A stretch of 64,000 nucleotides of DNA from Ilyonectria destructans (Eukaryota; Ascomycota; Sordariomycetes; Hypocreales; Nectriaceae), in contig JAHEWK010000033.1 in NCBI GenBank assembly GCA_020740775.1, positions 124,001 to 188,000 on the forward strand, read 5' to 3'. Both the position numbers and the translations under genes were made by a program. The notes under the pieces were generated by a model. The model made no database searches. It was given only the letters and a program-made list of their open reading frames with translations, and had not been told where the DNA came from. Of this stretch, positions 23,313 through 34,447 are shown in pieces; the stretch's first letter is position 1; every line of letters starts with the position of its first letter.

Positions 23313-25097
23313 CTAAGTTGTAAAGCGGAAAGTCGGATGGTCATCCCCAAGGTTGTCTGAATCCGGCTGAGTCAACCTATAGTCTCTTTCGCCTCTGTCC
23401 CGTTTCTTATTCTCCCAGAGTGAACCCAGGAACATCCCGGTGCAACAACCCCCGCACAGCCAGAGCATGCCCAGACTCGTTCCATACCCGGACACAAAGT
23501 ATGGCGGTTCGAAGTATACGAAACTGGCGACGATGCCACCGAGGTTGCCAAAGCCGATCTGGATGGCGGAGGAGACGCTCCTCTTGTAGTGGCCGCTAAC
23601 ATTGTTCGCCAGCCATGCGAGGGTGATGGGCTGTGTCACGAACCCGCCTGTGATGGTGAGGAATAGGGCAAAGTACTGTACGCCAGCTGTGATGGCTGCG
23701 CTCTTCTGACTCAAGAGCAAGATGTACCCCAGAGTGCTGAGCAGGATGCCCCCCATTGTGAAGGCATACCGGTGGCGGAAGTAGTCTGTCAGATAGGCCA
23801 CTGTGAGCTGTATGATGGCTGCCACGACGAAGATAGGGACCGAGCGAGCCTGGGCTGCCGTGGCGGTGAATCCCATCTGACGGATGATGGTCGGGATGAA
23901 GAACTACAGCCTGGTCAGCTTACCTTAGTGGAGCAGAATGCCAAAAGCTAGGCGCCGGCGTGGCGCCAGACAACAGGATGCTTACCGAACCGGAGTAGCC
24001 AGTATTGACAACGCCAAAGTACATCAGCGTCCCGAGATAGATCTTCCAGTCGCTCGCGATGCGCCGAAACGCTCGCCTGTCGAGGCGATCCATCTTTGCG
24101 TCTTCACTACCGGCAGCTACTCTCGCCACAACCAGGTTTCGTTCGTTGGCATCCAAAAACTTGGCCGTCTCCGGCCAGTCAGGGATGAAGAACTTAGAGA
24201 AGGCGCCGACAAGGACGGTCAGTATCCCTTCAAGGATGAAAATCCTAAAGATACATATAGGTCAACCTCAAGTCGCTTTCACCATTAGCCTCTGCGGTGA
24301 AGGGATCACAAACCATCTCCAAGCGCTGTACCCGGCAACGCCACCCATGTTCGATATCGCAAAGGCTAGTAGACCCGAAAATCCTCCTGCAAGGATGCTG
24401 GCCGAGAAGAAAAGGGACAGCCGCCACTGCAACTCGTAGCGCTTGTAGTACATGCTAATGAGGTAGACACAGCCTACGGTGGTGAGCCAGCCGTCAGTTA
24501 CAGCCTTTCACGGAGGAGAATGAGAGAGATGCTATCCTCACCAGGGAACAGGCCAGCTTCGAATAGGCCCAATAGAAATCGCATAGCTATCAGGCCCTGA
24601 AGGTCCTGGATTAAGTCCTGACCGATAGTCGCGATGCCCCAGAGAGTTACAATCGAGGCCAGCCAAGTTGAAGGCTTGACTTTTCTGATGATAATGTTGG
24701 ATGGGACTTCGAAAAGGATGTAGGGGACAAAGAAGACAAAGAGCGCGAGATTGTAGTCGCGATCACTCATGTGCAGGTCCTCCACGAGGCCTTGGATCTT
24801 TGCATTGCCTAGTCCATGCATTGCCAGCATTAGATTTGCTCTTGAGCAATATGGGGATGGCTGGTTCGAGTGCCCATGGGCCGTGAGAGCGAGGTGAGCT
24901 TACTCACCAATGTTTGTTCTGTCCAAGAACGAGAGGAAGAAAAGAAGAGTGATGCAGGGAAGAACGTGTTTGTCACACTTTCTGACGAGTTTCTTCTCCA
25001 TCTTGCCGTCTAGCGCAGCGAGTGCATGATGATTCTGCTCCTCAGTGTCGCCAACACACTCGATTCGCTCGACGCTAGTTTTGGCGTTGTCATTCAT
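23313..25097 (-). CDS. MFS transporter, anion:cation symporter (Dal5/allantoate-permease type)
   Basis: Twelve-helix plasma-membrane carrier, probably importing an organic acid or other anion with protons. The N-terminal exon (25,097 to about 24,900) ends in LPCITLLFFLSFLDRTNIG, the TM1 signature of this family. Later exons carry DYNLALFVFFVPYILFEVPS, MRFLLGLFEAGLFPG, WRLSLFFSASILAGGFSG, IPDWPETAKFL and WKIYLGTLMYFGVVNTGYS. The last exon (23,876-23,313) carries the C-terminal helices and tail. At least four introns are required. Related carriers move allantoate, nicotinate, tartrate or phthalate-like acids. In context it may import an aromatic acid for the cluster; that is inference. No breaks seen. 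Confidence 0.88.
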
Positions 25098-25640
25098 GTC
25101 AGGAAATTAACAATTGTTTACATAGATTCTAGTTCAAATCTCCTGGCAAGGACTCTGAGAAACTAGGTTAGTATTAAATATATCCTCAGCAGAATATAGG
25201 GCTACTGCTACTTACGAATCCAAGCCGGATCATTTTATCTAGGCTTAAGCCTCATCTTGGTAGATAACCTTCAGGACTTAAAAGATGACAAACCTCCTCC
25301 ACATCAACCGTGGCAAATATCTGGAAGTCGAGTTTGACCAACCCATGGCACGAAACCAGCACGTAACCACTTACCAGCTGGGTAATGCCTCGCGGCAACA
25401 GTTGCAGGTATTCTGCGAATCTGACTCGTCCACGCCATTTGCCTAGCTTCAAGAGTACAAGTCACCTGCTATACGTGGCCGTCTTGGCCTTGTCTAGCGT
25501 GCCAGCCTCCCCACTTGAGCCGTATATCTGACGGATCAATCTGCGGGGTTGGCGGGTGGTTGTTGCTATCGGAGCGATCCCCACCTCGGCATGGCTGATT
25601 CACCTGCGCTAGTCCGAGTGGGAGGCTCAGGATAACCATT
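25098..25640. other. Intergenic spacer upstream of the symporter
   Basis: Promoter side of the symporter. A 66-codon frame at 25,252-25,452 (minus) has no recognisable relatives by eye. Base composition becomes strongly AT-rich past about 25,640. Confidence 0.45.
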
Positions 25641-27523
25641 TTCGATTGACATAGTATGGATGTTTTGCTGCCTTAGGGGAGCTCTAGCTATTAATCTGAA
25701 CAAATAGGTAATAGTCTGTAATTATAATTAGTAAAATATATAGTATTGTTATTTTTGATATATCTGATGATATTGAGTAAAGCTAAAAAAACCAAATAGT
25801 ATTGTTATTTAGAATATAGCATCTTAATTTATATTTATATTTAGGTAATCTTTTATTATTTATTTATTTAATATTAAGAGGTTAGGGTACTCTAGTATAT
25901 ATATACCCAGAGGGGGGACTAAAAGCTTAATAGTAAAAAGAAAATACTAATAATAGTATTAATAATATAGATTATATATTCAGTCTATTTAAAGATTAAC
26001 AGTTTACTCAGATAGACTAAGATTTCTAGTCTAACTGGTTATCTTTTTTAATATCTTAATAAGCTATAGAAATAGCTATATCTTAAAAAAGCTAAATCTA
26101 CTAAAAAAACTAAATTTACTAAAAAAGCTAAATCTTAAAAAAGGTAAAATTATAATAGATATAAAAGCTCTATAAGCCCTCTTATATTCTAATTATCCTT
26201 CTATTCTTATATATATCTTAACTAATTACTTAACTAACTACTGTTACAGAAACTGGTTCTATAATAGGGAAAGAAGTAGAAGTAACAAAGAATTCCTTCT
26301 GGAGATAGTTTCTGCCTGATGCCGCTAGAAAGCTAACCTTCTGGATACAGCTAGACTAGGTAGGTTGCCGACCTTCTGGGTATAGCAGTATTAACCTTCT
26401 AGGCATAATGGAATCTCTTCTGGAGATAGATCTTTTAGATTATAAAAATATATTGTAAATAGGCGTATCCTCCTTCTAGCTATCTGGATATTTACTTGCT
26501 ATTTATCTATAGATTTCTTAGGGAAATCCCAAGGAAGTCTCTGGAAAGCTAGATAAGGATTGCTGCCCAATCTCCCAGGGAAATCCCAGGGAAAGCAACG
26601 CTCGGCCTGGTTTAGATTCCCAGGGAAGTCCAAGTATATATTACCCCGCATTTCCCGGGCGCACCGCCGGAAAATATGCCGGAAAGTCCCAGGGACTTCC
26701 GGAATAGGGTTTCCAAGGAAATCTATAATAACTACTTAACTAACTGAAGATATCTACTTTCTACTCTATACTATAGACTGATATAATCTTTTCTAATTAT
26801 CAGTATACTTATAGCTTTTCTTTTAATCTCTATTACTTAATTCTAAGTAATTTAATTTTTATTTTAAGGCTATAAATTATAGCTAAAAAATTAGAATTTA
26901 AAGATATTATAGAAATCTAAATTAACTAACTTAATAAACTTTATTTAATATAGCTAATAGTCTTTAGCTATTATATAATTTAAGAGCTAGTAGGTTAAGA
27001 TATAGCTTTATAACTCTAGGTTACTATAGAGCTAATCTATCTTAAGATTCTAATTTAAAAATACTAAAGGTATATACTTTCTCCAGCAGAAAGAGTATTT
27101 ATTAATAGCTTATATAGTACTATATAGTCTATATAGCTAATAAATAATATAGTATTAATTAACTTACAGCTAAAGAATTAATATAAGAACCTAAGGGAAC
27201 CCAATTGCCTCTAATAGCAGCTATAAAGCTGGAACGATAGAGGGATATTGCAGAGGAGGTTATATACTTAGTGGTTAGAAGAGGCAAAAGACTGGAATTA
27301 GGTTTACAATTAATAGACTAAGTCCCTTATTATACTCGTGCAAGTATGTAACTGTACAAAATTTAAAATAGTAGTTAGAATAGTAATTTCAATAATGTTA
27401 TTTATTTAATATAATATAATATTCTTTAAAGTTACAGATTAGCTTATATTGAGTCTCTAGATTGTACTTATTAAACTACCTTATAAATTAGCCTCTTTTT
27501 AATTTTCTTTATATTCTCATATA
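25640..27523. repeat. AT-rich, RIP-degraded island containing a long copy of repeat A
   Basis: Nearly 1.9 kb of AT-rich DNA. Positions about 25,870-26,230 match 37,170-37,500 base for base except mainly G-to-A and C-to-T changes: the tandem GATCTGCTGGAAAAGCTA units at 37,380 appear here as AATCTACTAAAAAAACTA. Positions 27,070-27,420 match 39,590-39,905, so this copy spans about 1.5 kb. A less AT-rich island with palindromic CCAGGGAA/GGGACTT blocks survives at 26,480-26,720. Repeat-induced point mutation is the best explanation. Element class not settled; it may be an LTR. Confidence 0.8.
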
Positions 27524-27691
27524 GATGCTAATAGCTTTACTTAGTCCAATCGTGCTACCTCCTCCGATGGAGATTACACAGTCGGCGCCTTTAACCTTAT
27601 AGGACTCAATCGCCTTCTCAGTTACTTCGGTCGGCGTATGCATCGTAGCCTCAGCGAAGACTCCCACAGTCATGTCGCCAAGGATTAGTGG
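27524..27691 (-). pseudogene. Internal relic of maleylacetate reductase (iron-ADH superfamily)
   Basis: Fifty-six codons in one open minus-strand frame match the NAD-binding core of maleylacetate reductase. It starts at LILGDMTVGVFAEATMHTP, then TEVTEKAIESY and GADCVISIGGGSTIGLSKAI. The GGGST glycine motif and the AxMHTP block are diagnostic of this branch. The fragment stops exactly where the AT-rich island begins, and the N-terminal 50 or so residues and the whole C-terminal half with its metal ligands are missing. In the hydroxyquinol route this enzyme reduces maleylacetate to 3-oxoadipate, directly downstream of the ring-cleavage dioxygenase found at 16,986. Confidence 0.8.
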
Positions 27692-27902
27692 CGCCTATCT
27701 AACAAAAGACTTATTATAGCTTCCTACATATTTGCCATATGCCCTCTCACTCACTTACTCACTCGTCCCTTCAGGGTATTTCCCCACTTGAATCTTACGT
27801 TACGCATTTCCCCACATGAACTCGTGGCGCGGGTCTCACTCGGTGATGGAAACGGAGGCGGTGGGGAGAGGGAACGTAGGGAGCGTTGCCGCCCTTGCAA
27901 CG

Positions 27903-30900
27903 TCACTGCTGATTCTTGAGAGACATGAGCGCATCCGTCATGGGCCTCACCGTGCTCCAGCCCAGGGTCCAGCTCTGCAATGCCGCTATGTATTTGTCTA
28001 GCAACGCGGGCATGTTGCACGCACAGAAGGGGATGTTGCCGATAGATGCCCTCGCGCGATTAGTCACCCAGTAGCCTATCTCGGCATCGCTTTGCAGATG
28101 CCCAAGATCATAGAGACCCTTGGACCCTTTATGAGAGTGCCAGGTGTTGTCGTGCTCTGCCAGCGAGGATTCGCAGAGGTCGCAGCTCAGCGTGGAACGG
28201 CAGATGGCCCAGACAACCTGAGCGGCCCGAAACAGGCACGCCGTTGTCGAGGGACAAACGAGCGAGTCCAGGGCCTGAATGCCGGGCGCGTTCTGGTTAA
28301 ACAGTTCCAGGATCTGTGCCGCATGCCACAGAGCTTGCTTTGCGCTGGTTGACTTGGCCCACTGCTGGATCTGTGTTTCAAACCGGCGAATGAGGGATGG
28401 GTTGTAGCCATCAGTGCCCAGACTGTCGATCAACCGCTTGATCAGTTTCAGGTCGGCATACATCCGGAGAAAGGACATGTGGTACTGCATCATGGCGGTG
28501 AAGCGGTTCCAAGTCTCGGTACTCTCTGCCGAGTGTCCACGATTCTGTTCCGACAGGTGATCCATGGTTGCGCGCCATATCTCCAACTGAACCTGCCAGC
28601 TGAGCCCGTAGCCGATTCCGCTGGTGATGGTATCGGATAGCGGCGAGACCGAACAAAGGGTGGACTCGTGCTTGTGCTGTGCCTCCTCCCACAGGCGAGA
28701 CTGCATTGCGCACATTCCAGCCTCAAAGTCCTCGGGTAAAAGAAAGGTCAAGCTGGGTCGAGTAGCCTCGGACAGGGCGTGGATACAGGTGAGCCCAATT
28801 GTCTGGTCCATCCGGCCTACGGGTTCTTGGGCAAGGGCCAGCTTCCACGTCTCAGGAGTGGCAGCATTCCAAGCCGCCTCGGAGCAGGGGTAGTTTAGAC
28901 ATAGTTCTGGCAACCGCACCGAGGGCGGATGATCGCGAAGCAAGTTCAAATAGCAGTCGAGGCGGAAAACAGCGAGTGCTAGCCTGGAAAAGGTCAGCAT
29001 TACGTCGCCCTCATCGGAGCGGGTTGTGGGGGGGGGGGGGGCTTGCGTCCCTTTTCTTTTGCTCACGAACCAGCCACCTGTGGGTGTGGCTCGCAGACTT
29101 CTCGTCTTGGGCGACGACGCCCTCAACGCGAAAGTAGCCGGCTTCACGGATGCACATGATCAAGCTTGGTAGGACGAGGCAGGCTTTGGAAAGCAGATCC
29201 AACTCCTGTGCAACCGACCGCTGTCAACGCTTCGTAGTTCCAGAGGACGAGCTGAATGTAAACGCACCCCAATATACCAGGAAAACAGAATATTCAGCAA
29301 GAATGCTTGGAGTGATTGGAGGTGACCCTGGCTGCTGAGCCGTGATGTGTCGACCTGCAACAGTTTCGAAGGCGGTTAGCTCTCACATGAGCCAAGGCTC
29401 GGCCTGAGGGGACTTGACCCTCGCACATGCAGACTGACCTCAGTTGCTTTACTCAGTAACCGTTGTAAAAGCCACTTGTGCAGCCGGATTGACGAGGCCC
29501 GAAGCTCGGTAGCACCGTCGAGCAGTGAGCCGATTAATGCGACGCCGTAGCGCAGCTCGACGGCACATTGCATTTGATCAAAGCTCGGCTTGTGGAGGAT
29601 GGGCCAGTGATTGTGAAAACTTGTAAAGTACCTATCAACCAGTCGTCTGTGTAGCAAGGTCGCCGACGGTTTCTCCAGCTCGACTGGCAACGGCGACAAG
29701 GCATCGAGCCCTTGTGTGGGCGAAGCAGCAGGAAACGTGCTCTCCAGGAAGAGGTTCTCTGCGGTCGACGGGAGGGATTGCATCTGAGTCCAACGATGGC
29801 GAGGGAAATCGCCCGTCCCGGTTGTGGTCGGGAGTGATGAACCGGCCTCCCGGTCATCTCTTGGGGCCTCGGAGTGCGTCGACAGAGCCTCTGAGTGCGT
29901 CGACAGATGCGTCAGGTCGGTAAAGACAGAGGCTTCCCAGGACTGCATGTCGACCGAGTTAAAGTCTCCCGTCTGGCCTAGGCCGAGGCAAGCCAGGACG
30001 TCAGCACCGCCGTCACCATGTTGATCGACGTTGGCGGCTTCGTCTGAAGCCTGACTGGCGTCTCCAAAAGCCGGTGGGAAGTGATTCCGCAGTTGGTAGC
30101 CGGTATCGGTCTGCGGCGTGGCGACGAGATCCAGGCCGCCTGCTGAGTCGAAGCGTTCGTCATCCTCCCGCTGCGCGCCACTCGCGGCTCCGGGCTGAGG
30201 TGCTCCGTCTTCCAGGGACAATCGGGCAGGTTGTAGAGGCTCCAAGCCAGCGCCCTGGGCTTGAAAGACGGTGGAGCCGGCAGCATGAGCAGCGATATGC
30301 GCATCGGATTCCGCGGAACTTCTGTCGTACGAGGCAGACCGTGACTCCATCGACACCGGGTCCCCTGGCGTCCCCGAGTCGCCAAACCCTTGGCCGACGA
30401 CTGCATCCTCACACGCAGGGCTACCATGGCCCTCCCAATATGCAAAACCCTGTTCTGGCATGACTCCTGGAGACTGGTGATGGCCCGGAGGGTTCTGGTT
30501 GCATCCGCGGTCCTCCTGACCGCGTCCGGGGCTATGGGGGCTCGGGGGGCTCGAACGGGAGATGAGTGCTGCGGGCATTGACAGATCTGCACTACATGTG
30601 TCTAGATCTGGCAGCTGTAAAAGGGCATCAATGTCGTCCGAGAGCGGCTGGAGGAGTGGATTCTTAAACGGAGCATTGGTTGGCGGCTGGCGGGTTCGAC
30701 GGCAGGTGAGATTGGCGTCTCGACATCTTACACATTGTTCCTGGCCATCACACCGCGTTTTGCGTCGATGGCACAGATCGCAGGCGCTAACAGCGCGAGC
30801 CGGCACCGAGTGTTTGTTGTGGTGGCCGATGTGTCGTTTGAGCACGTCGCTGGCAGAGAAGTGCGAATTAGCACGAGTCACTGGCTGTGTAGCTCTCCAG

Positions 30901-31106
30901 TCAAGAGACAATGGCCATCACCGGGGACCGTCCTGAACCCCTTCGCCACCCTTCCAGCGGCTTGCTTACCTTCTCGAAAATGCACGGCCACACTGAGGGC
31001 ATGAGAAAGGCCTTGATTTGGTGTGGCTTCGCTCATGACGCACCAGATGCTCACGTCGTCGAAAGACGATGCCGCAGCCCCGTGCGGTGCAGGTAAGCGC
31101 TGGCAT
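27903..31106 (-). CDS. Hybrid C2H2 + Zn2Cys6 transcription factor with fungal_trans domain (TF2)
   Basis: Nuclear regulator, paralogue of TF1. The ATG at 31,106 begins MPALTCTARGCGIVF. Finger 1 is C-x4-C...HLVRHERSH; finger 2 CPQCGRAFSRS is split by an intron at the same place as in TF1 and completed by DVLKRHIGHH. The Zn2Cys6 cluster CDLCHRRKTRCDG...CVRCRDANLTC follows. A long Ser/Pro/Asp-rich linker includes a small duplication, LSTHSEA twice. The fungal_trans region runs from about 29,680 (VDRYFTSFHNHWPILHKPSF) through short exons to the last exon about 28,985-27,903 (RLALAVFRLDCYLNLL, ALWHAAQILELF). The intron before the last exon carries a 14-G run (C on the coding strand). It neighbours P450 31,705-33,522. 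Confidence 0.87.
29028..29041 (-). repeat. Poly-C tract (14 nt, coding strand) in a TF2 intron
   Basis: G run on the plus strand inside the intron preceding the final TF2 exon; the paralogue TF1 has a longer poly-C in a neighbouring intron. Confidence 0.85.
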
Positions 31107-31704
31107 GATGGAGGTTGCAGGACGACTCCACTGAACCGAGATACGGGTAGCAGAGAGGAGATTCTGGAAAAAGGGGAGGCGTTGAAGTGACCGAGGGTGC
31201 GATGCATGAATCCGGGGAATGTGGGGGACCAACATATATCTCCTGAGTGCCCACAAGCCTCCAAGCCGTACCTCGCCCCACATGACCCTTGTCTACTCCG
31301 TACCCAACATTGATTACGTACTTGTTTGCGGGGAAGTTGTCCAACGATGGGATGTTACGCAAGCTAGAGCTGTCCTAATTACATGGAGAAAGGTTGGTGT
31401 GATACAGGGGGTCATTGCGTCGGGACTCATGACTTCTCTTCGAGTCCAGACTCTCCCAGTGCCAGTGGGCCGAACACGACGAAAAGGCAAGCGTTAAAAC
31501 GACGGGCTGGGTTGTCTCTGCTAAGATGTGTATGTACAGCTCGAGCTAGAATACATATCTTTGACTCTCGACAGGTCGCCCCGCACCAAGGTCCATCATG
31601 TGGCCGTTCCTATTCCGCTTACAAGCTGCCTTCAGAGCCGCGTGCGTCGTTTCATTTTACAAACAAGGCCTTCTTGAACGGGGAACCTAGAGACGTGGTT
31701 CAAG
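31107..31704. other. Intergenic spacer
   Basis: Promoter of TF2 and 3' flank of the next P450. Nothing else recognisable. Confidence 0.5.
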
Positions 31705-33522
31705 TCAGTGAAAGGCCATACGGGTCACATCCATGCGTTTGGGGTTCACATACCAATAGTTTCTCACCTTCAATCTCTCATCGGGATTAATAAGCGCAAT
31801 GTCAAACACTCTGAAGAGCTGAGGAATGATCTTGGACATCTCCTGCAGGCGTATGAATATAGGTTAAATCAGGGCTCCCTCGTTCGTGTCTTGAGTAAAT
31901 ATAAACGTACCACGAGAGATATATTCCGCCCGATACAAACACGGCTTCCACCACCAAATGACAGCGAAGTGCGTTCCATGGCCTTAAGTTGCTCGTCGCT
32001 CGCTTCTAGCCACCTCTCAGGGCGGAATGCGTCGACGTCTTTGCCGTAGATTGTCTCATCGCGGGCCACGGTCCAGGGGTTCATCCCGACAATGACACCT
32101 GCCGGGATTCGTTTCCCGGCGATTACAGCACCACCCCGTGGCACGTATCGCTCCATAATCATGCCTACTGAGGGATGGAGACGCATGGCCTCCTTGATGA
32201 CTGCCTGCAGGTATGTCATTTTCTGGGCTTCTGCGTACGAGACTGGGTCTGACAGCTGGCCGACCCTGTCAAACTCGTCGATTTCTGTCTGCAGCTTCCG
32301 GTAGCATGGTGGGTTGCGGGCTAGGTTGTCAATGATGGCCCGTAGTGCGATTGCGGTCGTGTCGCTGCCGGCGAGAACGTTGGCGCTCGTGTGGTTCACC
32401 GGGTCAGAGCGCTTGCACGAGTCAGGCTTCTGCACCAGCAGATCCTCACACCGGCTCAGAAAGTCGTCGTGCTGGGTTGTCTTGGTGGAAACTCGCTCTT
32501 TGATGCACTTGAGTGCAAAGTTAACCGCAGGGTTTGCGTTCTCAATTGCTGATGTCAACAATGGTAGCAGGGGGTTGCCAAGCAGGAGGTTGTGAAGCCA
32601 CGGTATCTGACCGACCACGGCGGCATAGAAGAAGAAGCCATTGATGTTAGCAATCATGTCTTCGATGTCTCTTCCCTGCTCTAGGAACCCGAACGTGGTG
32701 GAGAAGGTGAGTTTTCCGATGATGTCGAAAGCGTACCACCTGGTAATCCGCAACTATCAGCTTTGACAGTTCCAGCCGGCGGGGAGAAGGCATCGGGGGA
32801 GTTTTGCACTCACTGAAGCCACTGGCCCAGGTCGATCTCTTGGCCGGATGTGGCATATTTGTCCAATCTGTCTATGAACAGCTTCGATATCTCATCCATT
32901 TTGTGTTCCCAACCCAGTAGAGTGGCCAAGCTGTACATATGGGCAACCGGTCGCTTCAGCTTGCTGTGGTAATCTTCGTCCCGGGTGGAGAAAAGGTTAG
33001 GTAGAGGTGCCTTTTCAAACCGCCCTTCTTGGATAGGGTAAAACGGGGTCTTTGTGAAGCCACCATTCACACTGTAAATAGTTTTGATGGCTTCAGTGTC
33101 GGAAACAGATATGACGTTAGGACCCAGGCGGACGAGGGGCCCATATTTCCTATGAAGCTTGATAGCTTTAGGCCAGGGCCAGGCCAGGTCAGCTTGGTCA
33201 CCAGCATTGGTTGAGCGTGTAACCAGATTCTCAATTCGACTGTACCTGTGTGCTGGGACTCCCCCTTTGCAGTATCCACCAGGCGCCAGACATTGGTGAA
33301 GGATGCGAGAAACGGCCCCGGGATGCTGTTGAGTGAGGCGTGGAACTTGTTGTACAGGAGATAGACCACAAGCACCACTCCGACAACTCGGGGATCCAGA
33401 AGGAGATGTACGAGGCCCAGGGACATCCGCTCTTGACCTTCCTGCATGGTCATGGTTGCTGGATTGGATGGAATAGGGTAAAATGTTAGCTGTAAAGTTG
33501 AATCAGGTAGGGGCATGTTCAC
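31705..33522 (-). CDS. Cytochrome P450, pisatin-demethylase-like (intact paralogue of the broken gene at 6.5-8.2 kb)
   Basis: Membrane-bound monooxygenase. Exons 33,522-33,246, 33,165-32,814, 32,739-31,911 and 31,842-31,705 give 531 aa from the first ATG, or 508 aa from the ATG at 33,453 (MTMQEGQ), which lies closer to the membrane segment VVGVVLVVYLLY and is preferred. Landmarks: NSIPGPFLASF hinge, I-helix VLAGSDTTAIAL, ExxR in IKEAMRLHPSVG, FRPERW, and haem loop FGGGSRVCIGRNISL. The last exon begins EMSKIIPQLFRVF and ends RMAFH. It shares intron sites and about two-thirds of residues by eye with the broken P450. Probable role in hydroxylation or O-demethylation of a plant phenolic. Confidence 0.92.
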
Positions 33523-34447
33523 GGACTTGGGTCAATGGCAAGATTGGTGAGCTTTAAGTATGGCCTACGGGGGATGATGTGACACCGGGAGTTGTGTGCT
33601 TGACTGTGGGACTTTCGATCAGTGCCGACCCGAGTGGGGAAGGGACATAGGGAACTGGAGAAGTGGAAGGAATTCCCCACTTACTCCGCTTTAATAAATA
33701 AACTGTATTAAAAAGAAAAAAGAGTATAAAAAGATTTAAGAAACTCTAATAAGTATTTATATATATTTATAATAAATAAAAATATTTAATAAAAAATAAT
33801 ATTATAAAAAAAGATAAATAAATTAATAATATTTATTTTATTTAATAATATATTAAATAATTTAATAAAGTATTATTAGAAAATTACTATTAAAAATATC
33901 TAACTAGCTATAAAACATTAATACTATTTTATATTTTTTTAATTATTAAAATAACTAGTTATTTATTTTAAATAAGTATTATAACTTAATTAATTAAAAA
34001 TAATAATAATCTTAGAATAATAGCTAATATATTTAGTAGTTACTATTATAGTAATTATTAATTAACTTTCTACCTTATAATATAGTAACTTACAGTTTAA
34101 CTTTTTTTTTAAGATTTAGTTTTTCTAGTAGATTTAGCTTTTTTAAGATTTAGCTTTTTAGTAAATCTAGCTTTTTTAAAACATAGCTATTACTATAGCT
34201 TATTAAAGTATTATAAAAGGTAATTAGTTAGACTAAAAATTTTAGTCTATTTAAGTAAATTATTAATGTTTAAATAAAATAAGTATATAATCTGTATTAT
34301 TAATTCTATTATTAGTATTTTCTTTTTACTATTAAGCTTTTAGTTCCCCCTTTAGATATATATATACTAAGGTATCTTAACCTCTCAATAAATAATTATT
34401 AGTAATTTATTTAAAAGAATAAATTTATATAACTATTCTAATTTATT
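33523..34447. repeat. AT-rich RIP-degraded island with an inverted copy of repeat A
   Basis: The spacer is GC-normal to about 33,690 and then almost pure A/T. Positions about 34,090-34,390 are the reverse complement of the repeat A start (compare 25,880-26,150): the block TTAAGCTTTTAGTTCCCCC and the run of GATTTAG/CTTTTT units are recognisable. No coding capacity apart from the extreme end of the next gene. Confidence 0.75.

Noticed and set aside
25252..25452. 66-codon minus-strand frame upstream of the symporter
   Set aside because: No recognisable family or splice partner; considered as another gene relic but not supportable.
25870..27420. CRISPR-like array from regularly spaced short units
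   Set aside because: The units are tandem 18-mers and RIP-decayed repeat in a fungal genome, with no spacers.
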